Source: Bacteroidota bacterium
GTDB taxonomy: Bacteria; Bacteroidota; Bacteroidia; Bacteroidales; JAAUTT01
Direction: 5' to 3'
Assembly (NCBI GenBank): GCA_021779665.1
Contig: JAJYAG010000041.1
Coordinates: forward strand, 1 to 41,047
DNA: 41,047 nucleotides
Position numbers and translations under genes: made by a program
Notes under the pieces: generated by a model
Told to the model about the DNA's origin: nothing
The model's input: only the letters and a program-made list of their open reading frames with translations
Database searches by the model: none
Part shown: positions 24,417-33,018 of the stretch, piece by piece
How positions within the stretch are numbered: the stretch's first letter is position 1
Layout of the letters: each line of letters opens with the position of its first letter

Positions 24417-25244
24417 TTAATAAAAATTTGTTCGCTTACTGTTCCAATACCGGATGATCAGAAACCCGAACAGCATGCCCCCGATATGAGCAAAATGGGC
24501 AATGTTACTTCCCGGCTGGTTAATACTCAGGTACAATTCGATACCACCCATTATCATCACCATATATTTTGCTTTAATGGGAATTGGAGGGAAAATCAAC
24601 ATAAGGATTGTGTTAGGAAAGAGCATTCCAAATCCTAATAAAACTCCATAAACCGCTCCTGATGCTCCAACTGTAGGTACACTGATCATTTTATCATAAA
24701 TCTGGTAAACTGAGTTTACAGCTACACTCTTAAACTCAGGATCGCTAAGATTCTTAGACCAGTCCGACGCATAATTTAAAATATCGGTTTGTAATCCGGG
24801 ATTACCGATATAAGTCTGGGCAAATTCTTTCATCAAAGCCGGAGAAGGTGATTCAAAAAACATGTGAACAAATTCCCTTACATCGCGAAACTCAAGATAA
24901 TTAACGAAAGTATGCAGGGCAGCAGCTCCTAACCCTGTTAACATATAATAAAGAAGAAATCTTTTGCTTCCCCAGGCATTTTCAAGCGCGCGACCAAACA
25001 TCCATAAGGCAAACATATTAAAGAACAAATGCATAGGGTCGCCATGCATAAACATGTGCGTTATTACCTGATAAATTTTAAAGTTTGACGATTCGGGATA
25101 GAAAAGTCCTAAGCTCCAGCGAAGATCAGTTCCAAATGCACTTTGAATTGCATATGTGGCTAATAACATCAGAGCATTTATCCATATCAGGTTTGTTACA
25201 ACCGGAGCACTACTTCCAAATCGGTTTATTCCCGCGTTAAACAT
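24417..25244 (-). CDS. rhomboid family intramembrane serine protease (first)
   Basis: A 275-residue rhomboid with Ser195 in VGASGAVYG, His250 and His253 in NIAHFAHIGG, and HGDPMHLFFNMFALWMFGRA in the oxyanion region. Between the second and third helix regions it carries an insertion of about 75 residues (about 110-185, VHMFFESPSPALMKEFAQTY and on) that is not hydrophobic and would face the periplasm. The neighbouring rhomboid has no such insert, so the two probably have different substrates. It lies 47 bp downstream of mutL on the same strand. Confidence 0.92.
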   Translation of the reverse strand: MFNAGINRFGSSAPVVTNLIWINALMLLATYAIQSAFGTDLRWSLGLFYPESSNFKIYQVITHMFMHGDPMHLFFNMFALWMFGRALENAWGSKRFLLYYMLTGLGAAALHTFVNYLEFRDVREFVHMFFESPSPALMKEFAQTYIGNPGLQTDILNYASDWSKNLSDPEFKSVAVNSVYQIYDKMISVPTVGASGAVYGVLLGFGMLFPNTILMLIFPPIPIKAKYMVMIMGGIELYLSINQPGSNIAHFAHIGGMLFGFLIIRYWNSKRTNFY

Positions 25245-25291
25245 TTCCTATAAATATTTTGCAAATTCAACAATATTATCCAATAATAGTT

Positions 25292-27133
25292 TTAAAAGTT
25301 TTTATCCAGCTCTTCTATATTGATAATCGAAATCACAGTTTTGCCCGTGGGCGAATAGTTTGGCAATGCCGAGGCAAAAAGTTTATCCACCATCGATTTC
25401 AACTCCTCAGGTGATAATGATTTACCGTAAGGAATTGCTGCCGATTGCGCCATTTTACATGCTATCTTTTCGCGTCGGTCGCTGTTCAGGTCCTGTTCTT
25501 CGTCAAATACAGCAGCTACTATCTCTTCCAGTAAAATTTTGACATCAATCGATCCCATATCCGACGGAGTTCCAGTAACCCTTATCTCAAGATTATCGTG
25601 AAACTCGAGCATAAACCCTAGGGCTTCAAGTTCTTCAACCAAACCCTGCAGATGAATGTAATTATCCTGCCCCATCTGAATCACCAGCGGAAAAAGACTT
25701 CGCTGGGTAATTCCCCTGTTCTCCTGAAGTTTTTCCATGTAATATTCAAACAGGATACGCTCATGGGCACGCTTCTGATCGATTATCATCAGCCCTGACT
25801 TCACCGGAGTGAGAATGTACTTATTTTTAAGCTGAATTATGTTAGAAACCGGGTTATCGTTATGGTTTGTCCCAAAAGAAGCCTGATGTGTAACTTCACC
25901 TGGAGTATCAAAATCTCCGGGTTTGTTCTGAAAACCGGCATACAGCTTTTCCCAGTTATTCAAATTATCTTGCTCGTCCTTCTCTTTTGAAGGCCTGTAA
26001 TTATATCCCGAAGTGGAATGGTCGCTGTCAAATGGGTTATAATTGGGGTTGATGCTTATTTCAGGTACACGGATCTCTGTATCCTTCCCCAGATAGGGTA
26101 TATTAATTCCTGCTTCACTGTCGAAATCGATGGATGGCACGACATTGAATTTCCCGAGGAATTCCTTCACCGAAGCCTGCAGAATCTGGAATATGGCAAC
26201 ATCGTCCTCAAATTTAACTTCAGTTTTGGTAGGATGGATGTTGATATCAATGGTTTCGGGATCGACTTCAAAATAAATAAAATATGCCGGCAGATTATCG
26301 GCCGGAAGCAAGCCTTCATATGCCTTCATTACAGCACGGTGGAGCATGGGGTGCTTTATAAACCGCCGGTTTACGAACATAAACTGGTCACCGGGAGTTC
26401 GCTTGGCAATGTCGGGCTTACTTACAAACCCTGATATCTTCACAATGGATGTATCAGCATTTACAGGAACAAGAAAAGAGTTGATGGATTTGCCAAAGAC
26501 GTTACAGATCCGCTGCCTGAAATTGCTCTGGGGCAGATTATAGATTTCCGTTTCGTTATGATGCAGTTTGAATTCAAGTTCGGGCCTTGCCAGTACAATA
26601 CGCTGAAATTCGTTCAGTATATGACGGAACTCGGTATTGGTAGCTTTCAGGAATTTACGCCGTGCAGGAGTATTGAAGAACAGGTTTTTAATCAGAAAGT
26701 TACTGCCGCTGCTGCAGCTTACAGGTTCCTGGGCGTTGATCCTGCTTGCCGAAATATCAATCAAATTCCCCAGTTCATCTTCATGACGCTTTGTCTTCAA
26801 CTTAATTTCGGCAATAGCCGCTATGGAAGCAAGTGCCTCGCCTCTGAAGCCAAGACTTCGTATAGAGAACAGATCTCTGGCGTCTTTTATCTTCGAAGTT
26901 GCGTGCCGTTCAAAAGCCATACGGGCATCGGTATCGGACATACCGCAGCCATTATCAATAATCTGGATAGAAGTCTTTCCTGCATCCTTGATTAAAACGC
27001 TGATTTCTGTTGCACCGGCGTCTACCGAATTCTCAACAAGTTCTTTTACAACCGAAGCCGGTCTTTGAATAACCTCACCGGCAGCGATCTGATTCGCTAC
27101 TGCTTCGGGTAATAAACGTATTACATCTGGCAT
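25292..27133 (-). CDS. mutL: DNA mismatch repair protein MutL
   Basis: 613 residues. The N-terminal GHKL ATPase (1-330) has all motifs: ELVENSVDAGAT, IIDNGCGM, ERHATSKI and SLGFRGEALASIA, then the transducer domain with NTPARRKFLK and INIHPTKTEV. A disordered linker spans about 345-430, followed by the C-terminal dimerisation domain. The usual endonuclease motif DQHA(x2)E reads DQKRAHE from residue 452, and the CPHGRP zinc motif is replaced by SPTGKTV at about 594-600, so nicking activity is doubtful by these motifs. MutL couples MutS mismatch recognition to repair. It is the first gene of the mutL-rhomboid-rhomboid-EEP block, which I know as a recurrent Bacteroidales gene order. Confidence 0.97.
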   Translation of the reverse strand: MPDVIRLLPEAVANQIAAGEVIQRPASVVKELVENSVDAGATEISVLIKDAGKTSIQIIDNGCGMSDTDARMAFERHATSKIKDARDLFSIRSLGFRGEALASIAAIAEIKLKTKRHEDELGNLIDISASRINAQEPVSCSSGSNFLIKNLFFNTPARRKFLKATNTEFRHILNEFQRIVLARPELEFKLHHNETEIYNLPQSNFRQRICNVFGKSINSFLVPVNADTSIVKISGFVSKPDIAKRTPGDQFMFVNRRFIKHPMLHRAVMKAYEGLLPADNLPAYFIYFEVDPETIDINIHPTKTEVKFEDDVAIFQILQASVKEFLGKFNVVPSIDFDSEAGINIPYLGKDTEIRVPEISINPNYNPFDSDHSTSGYNYRPSKEKDEQDNLNNWEKLYAGFQNKPGDFDTPGEVTHQASFGTNHNDNPVSNIIQLKNKYILTPVKSGLMIIDQKRAHERILFEYYMEKLQENRGITQRSLFPLVIQMGQDNYIHLQGLVEELEALGFMLEFHDNLEIRVTGTPSDMGSIDVKILLEEIVAAVFDEEQDLNSDRREKIACKMAQSAAIPYGKSLSPEELKSMVDKLFASALPNYSPTGKTVISIINIEELDKNF

Positions 27134-27158
27134 GACAGGGATATAAATCTAAAAGCTA

Positions 27159-27166
27159 CAAAGTTA
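27159..27166 (-). promoter_or_regulatory. probable promoter -7 box of mutL
   Basis: On the minus strand TAACTTTG matches the Bacteroidota -7 consensus TAnnTTTG at every fixed base, 26 bp before the mutL start. No TTTG -33 box is seen at 19-21 bp; the nearest TTTG is 15 bp upstream. Confidence 0.4.
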
Positions 27167-27322
27167 TTAAATTCCCCTGATCAAAATATTTGCCACAAAG
27201 ATTTTGGTGGCTGACCTGCACGGTTGACTATTGCTTCAGGTTATAACCGAAAAAGCTACAAAAGCTATAATTCAAGGACATTTCACTTTTTTTCCGTAAG
27301 TTTACAGCTAAATTCTTTGCGC

Positions 27323-27904
27323 ATGATCGATACTATAAAGGCTAATTTTATTGAAGCCCGAAACATATTGGACACCTTTATCAACGATGAGTCGAACTGG
27401 CTTGACTTTGAGAAAGCGGGGAATTTAATGGTTGATGCTATCCTATCAGGGAAAAAAATTATTTCATGCGGAAATGGCGGTTCATTATGCGATGCCATGC
27501 ATTTTGCTGAAGAATTGTCAGGCCGCTTCAGAAGTGATCGCCCTGCCCTGCCAGCCATTGCAATAAGCGACTCCTCCCATATTACATGCGTTGCAAACGA
27601 TTATGGGGTAGAATCAATATTTTCCCGTTTTGTTGAAGGTTTGGGAAATGAAGGAGATGTGCTTTTGGCCATAAGCACCTCCGGTAATTCGGCTAACATA
27701 ATAAAAGCATGCGAGGCAGCCAGGAGCAAAGGAATGAGAATAGTTGCCCTGACCGGGCGAACCGGCGGAAAACTTGCCTCTCTGTGCGATGTTGAACTAA
27801 GGGCACCTATGTCGGAATATGCTGATCGTGCTCAGGAGATTCATATAAAAATTATCCACTCATTAATTCAATATATTGAATTACGAACCCAAAAACAGGG
27901 TTAG
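27323..27904 (+). CDS. gmhA: sedoheptulose-7-phosphate isomerase (SIS domain)
   Basis: A 193-residue cytoplasmic enzyme from ATG 27323, matching the family length of about 190. A TTG frame from 27224 would add 33 unlikely residues. SIS-domain motifs: [20 protein letters not shown] (phosphosugar loop), [14 protein letters not shown], and [15 protein letters not shown], which includes the zinc-binding and catalytic residues of GmhA. It converts sedoheptulose-7-phosphate to D-glycero-D-manno-heptose-7-phosphate, the first step of ADP-heptose synthesis for lipopolysaccharide core or S-layer glycans. It is divergent from mutL and no other heptose gene is in view. Confidence 0.93.
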   Translation: MIDTIKANFIEARNILDTFINDESNWLDFEKAGNLMVDAILSGKKIISCGNGGSLCDAMHFAEELSGRFRSDRPALPAIAISDSSHITCVANDYGVESIFSRFVEGLGNEGDVLLAISTSGNSANIIKACEAARSKGMRIVALTGRTGGKLASLCDVELRAPMSEYADRAQEIHIKIIHSLIQYIELRTQKQG

Positions 27905-28087
27905 TCAAAATAATTAAACACTATCACTTTTCGTTTGTAATATAATATACATTTAAACCTGGCTAATTCCGTTTGAAGGATAATACAATTGAACAGGACA
28001 GGGATCAGGAACATGGGTTAGATAACCTACTGTTATTCAAAATTTTTAAATGTGGTGAACCGTTGGAATCATAATTAAACGAAAGAG

Positions 28088-28723
28088 ATGAGAAAGGCTG
28101 ATTATATACCAATCGCAGCATTGGCAATACTTTTGCTAATGGTTGGTTGTTTTAAGACCGATGAGGTTGACGACAACATGAAACAGACTTTTTCGATACC
28201 TTTGGGAGAGAAGCCTTTGAAAATCGATGCCCCCACTATTATCGACAATAGCAGCAAGTTTTTTTATAATGGCAAACCATACAGGATTGTTACCACAAAC
28301 TTCAGAAAAGAAGAAGTTCTTGAATTTGAAATGGATAGTATCAGTAAAAAAGATATCATCCAGGGAGCTGATTTTAAAATCAGGATCCGGAATAGCTACC
28401 CGGCTAACGCATTCTTGCAGGTGTATCTTTTAAACACAGCAAAACAAGTTATTGACTCTTTCTTTGTAGATGGATTACAAAAAATATCGGCAGGCGAAGT
28501 TGACATTCTCGCTGAGCCTGATCTGATTTCAACAACAATACTGGATGCCGCTTTTCATGATGCAAGATTAGCAAATCTCAGGAGTACAAAGTACCTTAAT
28601 TACGTTTTTTATCTTGAACCCAGACGTGAAGACGGAGCGCCGCTTAAGTTCACCAGTAAAAGCGATATAAAAATTAACCTGGCAATGCGTTTATACCTTC
28701 AGTATAACTTAAACGAACTTTAA
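28088..28723 (+). CDS. lipoprotein of unknown function
   Basis: A 211-residue lipoprotein: signal peptide with lipobox LMVGC (Cys21), then an acidic linker (KTDEVDDNM) and a beta-rich region (EVLEFEMDSISKKDIIQGAD, FKIRIRNSYPANAFLQVYLL) of a likely beta-sandwich type. No family is recognised. Its stop overlaps the start of the next gene by one base (TAATG), so the two are translated together. A partner role with the beta-barrel encoded next is the simplest reading (inference). Confidence 0.8.
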   Translation: MRKADYIPIAALAILLLMVGCFKTDEVDDNMKQTFSIPLGEKPLKIDAPTIIDNSSKFFYNGKPYRIVTTNFRKEEVLEFEMDSISKKDIIQGADFKIRIRNSYPANAFLQVYLLNTAKQVIDSFFVDGLQKISAGEVDILAEPDLISTTILDAAFHDARLANLRSTKYLNYVFYLEPRREDGAPLKFTSKSDIKINLAMRLYLQYNLNEL

Positions 28724-30117
28724 TGGGTAAATACCTGACTTTTTTGCTTTTATTTATCATTATTGGTAAAAATCTGTTAGCACAGCAAAACTCTACATTG
28801 TTTTTCATGCCGAACACACCACAGGCTAATTTTGTTAATCCGGCAGTTACAAACGAATGCAGATTAATCATCGGATTACCTGTTTTATCCTCAGTTCATG
28901 TAAATGCCGGAAACTCGGCGTTCAGCTATAATCAGTTATCTACGAAAGAACGCATTGGCAATGTCAGTTATTTCGATTCGGAATTTCATACCAACTTACT
29001 CTTTGCTGGCTTTTGGGTCAAAAAAAGCTTTTTGACTTTCTCGGTAAACGAAAAGGCTGATCTATTTATGACTTACCCCGGCGACTTGTTTGCCATCATA
29101 CAGCATGGTAACTCACAATTTGAGGGCGAAACAGCCAAATTAGGGCGATCAGGTTTCTTTCTCAATTACCGGCGGGAATATGCGGCAGGAATTGCCCGCC
29201 AGGCAGGCTCTGATCTGTGGTGGGGAGCACGCGGAAAACTGCTGTTCGGAAAACTCAACACAACCATGACAAAGTCGAAAGTGGACTTATTTACTGATCC
29301 GATTACCTTCGATTTGACCTTCACCTCCGATTGGCAGCTTAATTCCTCTCTGCCAATTAATGTTACAAAGAATTCGCAGGGATATGTCGAGTCGGTTGAG
29401 TATAACGATGCTTCCGCAGGAAGTATATTAATGAACCGTCAAAATATCGGTTTCTCCACCGATCTGGGTTTTATCAAAAAAGTTGATGATTTAATAACCG
29501 TTTCGGGAAGTATACTCGATCTGGGTTTTATCTCTTGGAAAACCAATGCCACCAACTTTGCCCAGGATGGAACTTACACATACAAAGGTCCCATTGGTGA
29601 TTCTATAGATAATGAGAATTATATGGAGAACCTTACCCGCATTATCCAGGAAGAATTTGGAATAACTGCTCCACAAAAGTCATATATGCAGCCGCTAAGC
29701 CCCAGAATTTACCTGGGAGCAACTTATAAGCTCCGGGACGACTTAACAGCAGGAGTTTTGGGAACGGCTAAAATAAACAGGTACAAAATTACAAAAGGCC
29801 TCACACTTTCGCTCAACAAGCAATTTAGCGAGAAATTCACCGGTAGTGTAAGTTACTCTTATTTATACAACGACCTTCGTAATCTGGGACTTGGTATCAA
29901 AATAGGTAAAAATCCACTTCAGTTCTATGCAGTAAGCGATAATGTTCTGGGATTCTTCAATCTTGCCGCTACCCATACTGCTAATCTGAGGTTTGGGCTT
30001 CATTTGAATTTCGGGTGCGACCGCGAATCAGGTTTTGGTGGATGTGGATGTGCCGGAATGCAGAATTCGTCCAACCACCGGCAAAAAATGAATAAACTCC
30101 TGAAGAAAAAGAAATAA
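28723..30117 (+). CDS. DUF5723-type outer-membrane beta-barrel protein
   Basis: 464 residues: signal peptide (about 1-20, KNLLAQ), then FFMPNTPQANFVNPAVTNEC and RLIIGLPVLSSVHVNAGNSA, the start typical of DUF5723 proteins. Alternating beta-strands continue to RFGLHLNFGCDRE. Unusually, the barrel does not end with a terminal Phe but is followed by a tail of about 35 residues with a Cys-rich GGCGCAGM and a basic KMNKLLKKKK end. The function of the family is not known. It is coupled to the upstream lipoprotein gene. Confidence 0.85.
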   Translation: MGKYLTFLLLFIIIGKNLLAQQNSTLFFMPNTPQANFVNPAVTNECRLIIGLPVLSSVHVNAGNSAFSYNQLSTKERIGNVSYFDSEFHTNLLFAGFWVKKSFLTFSVNEKADLFMTYPGDLFAIIQHGNSQFEGETAKLGRSGFFLNYRREYAAGIARQAGSDLWWGARGKLLFGKLNTTMTKSKVDLFTDPITFDLTFTSDWQLNSSLPINVTKNSQGYVESVEYNDASAGSILMNRQNIGFSTDLGFIKKVDDLITVSGSILDLGFISWKTNATNFAQDGTYTYKGPIGDSIDNENYMENLTRIIQEEFGITAPQKSYMQPLSPRIYLGATYKLRDDLTAGVLGTAKINRYKITKGLTLSLNKQFSEKFTGSVSYSYLYNDLRNLGLGIKIGKNPLQFYAVSDNVLGFFNLAATHTANLRFGLHLNFGCDRESGFGGCGCAGMQNSSNHRQKMNKLLKKKK

Positions 30118-30126
30118 CGGAAAAGT

Positions 30127-31320
30127 TCATTCCTGTCTTTCTATTCTCGGCAACAGGTTTCCCTGAAAATCGGTAAAGTATGGTTTAAACCTTTCAATCA
30201 TTCCTACGCCAAATTCATAATTCTTTATAAAAATCAATATCTCGGCGAGTGATTTAAATTCCCTGAGAGAAATTGCCTTTTTTTCAAATTGATACTCACT
30301 CAACGAAATACTGACAAAACCTTCTTTATTCTTCAGTTTTAAAAAATCAAAGCTCAAACTGTTTCCTTCGATAGTGATAAATTGAAGTTTAGGTAAATTG
30401 TAAAATTCATTGGGTAACTCCGTTATTTTATTATTTGCTATGGACAAATAGTTTAATTTCCGAAGATTTTGGATATGAGGTGAAAGACTTTCAATCTGGT
30501 TATTATGAAGATGTATAAAATCCAGGTTTGTCATGTCATAGAACTCGTCAGGTAAATTTTTGATTCTATTTCGGGAAAGTGATATATAGTCAAGTTTAGA
30601 CAATTGCCCAATCGCGGGTGATATGTATTCAATCTGGTTTCCTTCCAGCATCAGATCCTGAAGTACTGCAAGTTCGTATAAGCGGTCACTCACATTTTTA
30701 ATCTTGTTTTCCCTCAGGTCGAGCGTTTCCATTTTTTTCAGGTTCCCAATTCCGGACGGAATGGAGTCCAGTAAATTTTTACGCACGAATAAACCTGTAA
30801 CACTTCCAGTTGTATTTTGCGGAATATAAATTTCCGAAATCAGGTTTTCATCGGCAATTAGATCGGTTAATTTTTTGAGACGAAAAATATTTCCTGAGAG
30901 TCTGGTGAGTTTATTCCTGTAAATGTCCAGGTGCTTAAGAGAGTCCATCAGAATAATATCTTCCGGTATAATTTCAATATAATTTGATCCGAGCTTTAAT
31001 CTTTTTAAGCCTTTTAAGGAGAAGAGTTCCTTAGGAAAATTGCGGAAAAGGTTTCTTTCCGCATCAATAAAAGTAAGACTTTGAATTTTCGTTATTGCTT
31101 GCGGCAGAGTGGTTAAATCGTTATCAGAGATACTAAGAATCTCCAGATTATTCAAAAGATAAATATCTGCAGGAATTTCCCTCAAATGTTTACCACTTAA
31201 ACTCAGATGTTTTACCTCCTCTGGTTTTGAATTCCCAATAAAATTCAAAATGGAATTTGATTGTCCGTAAGTTTGCACCAAAAAGAGCATAAATAAGCAA
31301 AGGCTTGCTGGAAATCTCAT
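30127..31320 (-). CDS. secreted leucine-rich-repeat protein
   Basis: 397 residues with a signal peptide (1-19, LFMLFLVQTYGQ). About 12 leucine-rich repeats of ~23 residues cover 30-330; consensus parts are visible in LEILSISDNDLTTLPQAI, LKRLKLGSNYIEIIPEDI and LNYLSIANNKITELPNEF. One repeat (about 155-180, IYIPQNTTGSVTGLF) is irregular and may be a capping or loop insert. The last 65 residues are a mixed helix/strand cap. It has no membrane anchor and no sorting domain. It is probably a periplasmic or exported protein-binding solenoid. It is convergent with the beta-barrel gene (9-bp gap) and divergent from yifB. Confidence 0.88.
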   Translation of the reverse strand: MRFPASLCLFMLFLVQTYGQSNSILNFIGNSKPEEVKHLSLSGKHLREIPADIYLLNNLEILSISDNDLTTLPQAITKIQSLTFIDAERNLFRNFPKELFSLKGLKRLKLGSNYIEIIPEDIILMDSLKHLDIYRNKLTRLSGNIFRLKKLTDLIADENLISEIYIPQNTTGSVTGLFVRKNLLDSIPSGIGNLKKMETLDLRENKIKNVSDRLYELAVLQDLMLEGNQIEYISPAIGQLSKLDYISLSRNRIKNLPDEFYDMTNLDFIHLHNNQIESLSPHIQNLRKLNYLSIANNKITELPNEFYNLPKLQFITIEGNSLSFDFLKLKNKEGFVSISLSEYQFEKKAISLREFKSLAEILIFIKNYEFGVGMIERFKPYFTDFQGNLLPRIERQE

Positions 31321-31351
31321 TGTATTAAATAAATCTTTAATATTTGAATCC

Positions 31352-31383
31352 CGAAAGTATAAGGTTTATCTGTTATTTGCAAA
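31352..31383 (-). promoter_or_regulatory. probable promoter of the LRR gene
   Basis: On the minus strand TTTG (complement of 31380-31383), a 20-bp spacer and TACTTTCG (complement of 31352-31359) match the Bacteroidota -33/-7 consensus (TTTG, TAnnTTTG) with one mismatch at the -7 box, 32 bp before the start codon. Confidence 0.5.
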
Positions 31384-31475
31384 GAAGTACCAAAAAGTTA
31401 AATGCTTATGCATTTACAAAATATTGCTCATTCCAATATTTTCCTTAATATTGTCTACCACCAATTCCTTAACTA

Positions 31476-33014
31476 ATGCTTGTTAAAACTTACGGAAGCG
31501 CTGTTTATGGCATAAGTGCCACCACCATTACAATCGAGGTCAATATAAGTCAGGGAGTGAACTTTTTTCTGGTTGGCTTACCCGATAATGCCGTAAAGGA
31601 GAGTCAACAACGCATTGATTCGGCTCTTCAGATCTTCAACTATCGGATTCCGGGGAAAAAAATTGTGATCAATATGGCTCCTGCTGATATCCGCAAAGAA
31701 GGATCGGCATACGATTTACCACTGGCAATAGGCATTCTGGCAGCCTCGGAGCAAATTCAAAATCAAAAGCTCGACGAATACATTCTGATGGGGGAACTTT
31801 CTCTAGATGGAAGCCTTCAGCCTATTAAAGGGGTATTACCTATTGCTCTTCAAGCTAAGGAAGAAGGATTTAAGGGCATCATCCTGCCTAAACAAAATGC
31901 ACGCGAAGCCGCAGTGGTGGAAGGGTTAGATGCTATCGGTGTGAGCAATATAAAAGAAGTAATAGATTTTGTGAACGGCGATATTGGTATTCCTCCGGTT
32001 GTAGTCGATATTCAGGAAGAATTTCTCTCCCAGATTAATAACTACGAAGTAGATTTTGCCGATGTGAAGGGTCAGGAGAATGTGAAACGGGCACTCGAAA
32101 TTGCTGCTGCCGGCGGACACAATCTGATCATGATCGGTCCTCCAGGCGCTGGTAAAACCATGCTGGCCAAACGCCTTGCCACCGTTTTGCCACCCTTAAC
32201 ACTCGATGAAGCGCTGGAAACCACCAAAATTCATTCGGTTGCCGGAAAAATCGACAAGAACTCATCCTTAATAACATACAGGCCATTCCGCAGCCCTCAC
32301 CACACAATTTCTGATGTGGCCTTGGTTGGTGGAGGGGCATTCCCACAGCCCGGCGAAATTTCTCTGTCTCACAATGGAGTTTTATTTCTGGATGAACTTC
32401 CCGAATTTAAACGCACTGTGCTCGAAGTAATGCGTCAGCCGCTGGAGGACAGACTTATCACCATTTCGCGGGCTAAGTTTACGGTTGAATACCCGGCAAG
32501 TTTTATGCTTATCGCTTCCATGAACCCCTGCCCTTGCGGATATTACAACCATCCCGAAAAGGAGTGTGTTTGCACTCCCGGTCTGGTCCAGAAGTATTTA
32601 AACCGTATATCGGGTCCGCTGCTCGACCGCATTGATATTCACATCGAAGTGGTACCCGTACCTTTTGACAAGCTTTCGGAAAGCCGTGTGGCTGAAAGCA
32701 GTCATGCTGTTCGGGAAAGGGTTGTTGCTGCCCGTAAACTACAGGCTGCAAGGTTTGCGAAATATGCCGGTGTGCATTGCAATGCCCAAATGTCCTCGAA
32801 AATGCTGCGGAAATATTGCGAAATAGATGCAGCCGGGCAAGGGATTATGAAAACAGCGATGGAAAGGCTGGGTTTATCGGCCCGCGCTTACGACAGAATT
32901 CTTAAGGTATCGCGAACAATCGCCGATCTGGACAGCAGCGATAAAATTGAAGCCTCGCATCTGGCAGAAGCCATTCAATATAGAAGTCTCGACAGGGAAA
33001 ACTGGGCGGGATGA
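31476..33014 (+). CDS. yifB: YifB/ComM family Mg-chelatase-like AAA ATPase
   Basis: 512 residues. N-terminal Lon-like (ChlI) domain with VNFFLVGLPDNAVKESQQRI, INMAPADIRKEGSAYDLPLA and GELSLDG; AAA ATPase with Walker A GPPGAGKTMLAKRL (about residue 218), Walker B GVLFLDELPEF and the sensor stretch LIASMNPCPCGYY; a CPCG...CVC cysteine cluster; and a C-terminal lid domain (LGLSARAYDRILKVSRTIAD). Family members are ring helicases that help integrate DNA taken up in natural transformation (known for ComM). It is monocistronic. Its stop lies 4 bp from the stop of the convergent histidine-kinase gene, with no clear terminator between. Confidence 0.95.
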   Translation: MLVKTYGSAVYGISATTITIEVNISQGVNFFLVGLPDNAVKESQQRIDSALQIFNYRIPGKKIVINMAPADIRKEGSAYDLPLAIGILAASEQIQNQKLDEYILMGELSLDGSLQPIKGVLPIALQAKEEGFKGIILPKQNAREAAVVEGLDAIGVSNIKEVIDFVNGDIGIPPVVVDIQEEFLSQINNYEVDFADVKGQENVKRALEIAAAGGHNLIMIGPPGAGKTMLAKRLATVLPPLTLDEALETTKIHSVAGKIDKNSSLITYRPFRSPHHTISDVALVGGGAFPQPGEISLSHNGVLFLDELPEFKRTVLEVMRQPLEDRLITISRAKFTVEYPASFMLIASMNPCPCGYYNHPEKECVCTPGLVQKYLNRISGPLLDRIDIHIEVVPVPFDKLSESRVAESSHAVRERVVAARKLQAARFAKYAGVHCNAQMSSKMLRKYCEIDAAGQGIMKTAMERLGLSARAYDRILKVSRTIADLDSSDKIEASHLAEAIQYRSLDRENWAG

Positions 33015-33018
33015 TGAT

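Noticed and set aside
27224-27322. TTG start for gmhA
   Set aside because: The extra 33 residues are absent from the family, and ATG 27323 gives the normal length.
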